This document shows, piece by piece, positions 61,535 to 64,000 of a stretch of DNA of 64,000 nt (position 1 is its first letter; every line of letters begins with the position of its first letter). The DNA comes from Styela clava. Lineage: Eukaryota > Chordata > Ascidiacea > Stolidobranchia > Styelidae. The DNA is taken from the NCBI RefSeq assembly GCF_964204865.1, contig NC_135250.1:8866001-8930000 (forward strand), written 5' to 3'. A model generated the notes under the pieces. The model made no database searches and was not told where the DNA came from. It worked only from the letters and a program-made list of their open reading frames with translations. The position numbers were made by a program, and so were the translations under genes.

Positions 61535-63039
61535 ACAAGAAGTCTTGAAGCTTAAAGGTATATGAGAATCATAATAGTTGCAAACAGCTTAGATGGGCTA
61601 TTCATATTGAAATACTTTAGCACTTTTCTGCAATTGGAACTGCCCATCAAATTCATGTTGGAGACTTCATTGAGATTTTCAATTCATTTTTTTCCCTCGA
61701 CTATGAAGATCTTTTGAGGTTAACGAGGTATTAATAAATAAAGCTGAGGAATTTGAAGAGGATATGAAGAATGTAAATGATACCAGGGCACGTCTATTTA
61801 ACACTGTCAAACATAAGGATTATACTCTCCACCCAACAATGATTCACTGAAGAAGCATGTGGCCCTCAAATCAGTTCTTGAGTTGGCAAACTGCAAAGAA
61901 AAATAGTCAAAATAATTTATGAAAGTGTGCCAAAATCAACTTAAATTGCACAGATTTTTGTTTTTGTATTGACTGCAGAAATCACAGTACACCTATAGAG
62001 GAAAAGTCGATTTTTGAGATAGTGGATTTCGAAAACAATTCAGAAGAAAGTGAATTAGATATTACAGTTGATTTAATAAGTATCATATATTTGTTTTTTT
62101 TTCGGACATTTGTTAGTGTCGTAGTCCTGTTTCTAGAAATATTATTGCCTTTGTTCAAATACATAACCACATAAACTAAAAAAAGATTAATTGTAAATTG
62201 TAATATTTCTGTTCACTATGTTATGTACATATTGTACATTCATTTAATTTTCTTGACTTTTGCGGTAAATTTCTAAGTGAGAAATAACTGATTTATTTGT
62301 GTTTTCGTGCTCACGATGTTAATTTGTGACTTCATTGCTTAAAAATAAATACGTTTGATACTTGATAGCTTCTATAAAATGGATGTAGCTTTTTATGCTG
62401 TTCTTGTTGTAAACTGCTTGTGGTTATTACATAAAATTTATTCTCAAATGTGAATCAGCGTTGTTGGTGTCGCTGCTTTCGAGGTCACTCCCGACTCCTG
62501 TCACACAATTAAAGTATTTTTTGTTGTTGGTTACATGTATGCCATATTTTTCGTAATCTACCTAATAAATTATGATTGACTGAGGAAGTCCGATTTTGGT
62601 CAGGCAAAACATTACAGGAATACATTTGTGTTAGTGTGCTGTAGGGCTCTCGAATTGTATAGTTCTTATGTATGCGTTGTAAACTTATGGTTATTGAATT
62701 TCCGGGAACCTCTTATATTCAATTTCGCACCAGGATTGTGGAACAAGCTGTAATGCGTTCATTATGTTCGTTTTCACACAAAACTGAAGAATTTATTTAG
62801 TTACCAGATGTGCGCTACGAAACTCATTTTCTGGGCGTTTTCATGGTTTCGTCTCACGGCCCATATCCGTGGTAAGGATCTACAAGTGTTTAATAATTTA
62901 CTTATACATTTTTCAACAACGTCTTAGCATAACTTAACTAATAATAACTAAACAGGGCTATGGAAAGCCTGCCCAACTCAGCGCAAGGTCGAGCAGAAAT
63001 AACTAATATATTCATCCGCTCGCTAACAGCTGGTTTAAT

Positions 63040-63288
63040 TCAATTGTTACGTCATGCAGAAGTCATTGTTCAGTGCCGACAATGTAGAGAATATAGGACA
63101 GATCGTAGCACATATTTCTTGTAGTAAAAGCGTCTTTTCCGTAAAACGTGCAACTTTTGTAAGTGGGAACAAGGCAATATTTGTTACTAAATTTTTAAGG
63201 AACATTTTAAAATCATTTTCAGGTAGTTACCTGATGTGCGCTACGAAACTCACTTTCTAGGCGTTTTTCAGGGCCTCGGCTCGCGGCC
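63040..63288. repeat. Right terminal inverted repeat of the 3-kb element
   Basis: Inverse copy of 60341-60595; ends GGCCTCGGCTCGCGGCC followed by TA. Confidence 0.85.
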
Positions 63289-64000
63289 TAAATCATACCT
63301 CCCGCGGTGTAGATATATTTTATCAACTTTCTCACTTGCCTTTGCATCTTATTTGATCAACGGAGAATAATTACTAGAGATATTTATTAAGGGTCCGTTA
63401 AATGAATGTTTCTGATAAATTTCTCCGAATGGATTCATTTCTCATGACAATATTTCTGTTTGGATCACTGACCATGACCTTTTGTAACATGGCAACTACC
63501 GATTACATAACAATGGTTCAACAATGCCCTTGGCAACCTTGGTATCCATGAGAACCAGAGACAACCAATCATGTACCTCTGTACTTTTGCAATTAGTCTT
63601 GTAGTCTGTTCTGTCGAGTCTTTACTCGTTCGGTCGAGGGGGTTTAAGTTTCAATCGTACGATGTTTTCGATAGATCTTTCTGCGTGGCTTGTTATGTAA
63701 CACTTTCCTGGTGAGAAATGATAATAATGTTGGGCTATATGTGCCGATGCAATATTACTTCATGGTAACGTTATATTTAATGACTCAATCTGACGGATCG
63801 AATACCGATGCAAAATCGAACACTTATTGTCTAATCCGATTTTAATTTTCCGAGTTCTGTCAAATCCAAGTTTTTATAGTAATCAGACTTAATCAATATG
63901 TTATATTTTATAGCCTTGGAATAATACAATCAATTACGTTACATCCCATTCTTGCTAGCCAATTTCAATATGGGGATAGCGTGCTGTAAATGCACAAATG
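63289..64000. other. Terminal spacer, no gene seen
   Basis: No open frame or repeat of note to the end of the window. Confidence 0.5.

Larger units (their letters stand above)
60341..63288. mobile_element. 3-kb DNA transposon candidate with long terminal inverted repeats
   Basis: The ends are exact inverses for the first 17 bp: GGCCGCGAGCCGAGGCC at 60341-60357 and GGCCTCGGCTCGCGGCC at 63272-63288. The similarity runs on for about 250 bp (60341-60595 against 63040-63288), with indels near the tips and few changes inside. TA flanks both ends, which would fit a 2-bp TA target site. A third, decayed piece of the arm lies at 62785-62870 in the same direction as the right arm. Spliced-looking coding pieces occur inside (60992-61534). 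The superfamily is not determined: Tc1/mariner-like or ISL2EU-like targets are TA, but no catalytic domain is visible. Confidence 0.7.

Overview
The window is nuclear DNA of a metazoan. It is AT-rich (roughly two thirds A+T by eye). Genes are split by short GT-AG introns, genes are sparse, and cut-and-paste transposons of the hAT superfamily are frequent. The protein families found (a TCF23/TCF24-type bHLH factor, secreted lipocalins, a small secreted cysteine-rich family) point to an invertebrate animal. A tunicate or another marine invertebrate would fit, but nothing here fixes the taxon. I recognised no rRNA, tRNA, CRISPR array or retroelement reverse transcriptase. All exon models are my own joins, made by matching splice sites and reading frame, without transcript support.

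Layout. 1-2651: the right part of a hAT transposon with a broken transposase. 4149-11387: three paralogous TPR-like helical-repeat genes; two lie on the minus strand and the third is head-to-head with the second across about 660 bp. 11750-12460: relic of a second hAT transposase type (BED finger, ZBED/GTF2IRD2-like). 13610-14525: non-autonomous hAT element. 16340-34210: a segmental duplication. Two long copies each carry an intact small secreted cysteine-rich gene (17711-18733 and 28965-29979), and a shortened gene-less copy lies between them. 35616-36771: a third, diverged and inverted member of that gene family. 37-45 kb: almost gene-free, with repeats and one hAT element with a perfect 8-bp target duplication. 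45240-52640: a 13-exon gene on the minus strand whose 522-residue product is a secreted chain of three lipocalin domains; two hAT elements sit inside its introns. 53-55 kb: a diverged local duplication and two hAT-like elements. 56033-58480: a four-exon TCF23/TCF24-type bHLH gene. 59071-60071: hAT-like element. 60341-63288: a 3-kb element with long (about 250 bp) inverted ends and degraded coding exons.

How it fits together. Much of the window has been shaped by local duplication: three TPR-like genes, three small secreted cysteine-rich genes, and three lipocalin domains inside one gene. hAT elements have been inserted repeatedly into introns and spacers. The most interesting items are the three-domain lipocalin polyprotein with its exactly repeated intron phases, and the small secreted cysteine-rich family whose coding exons stay intact inside a decaying segmental duplication.
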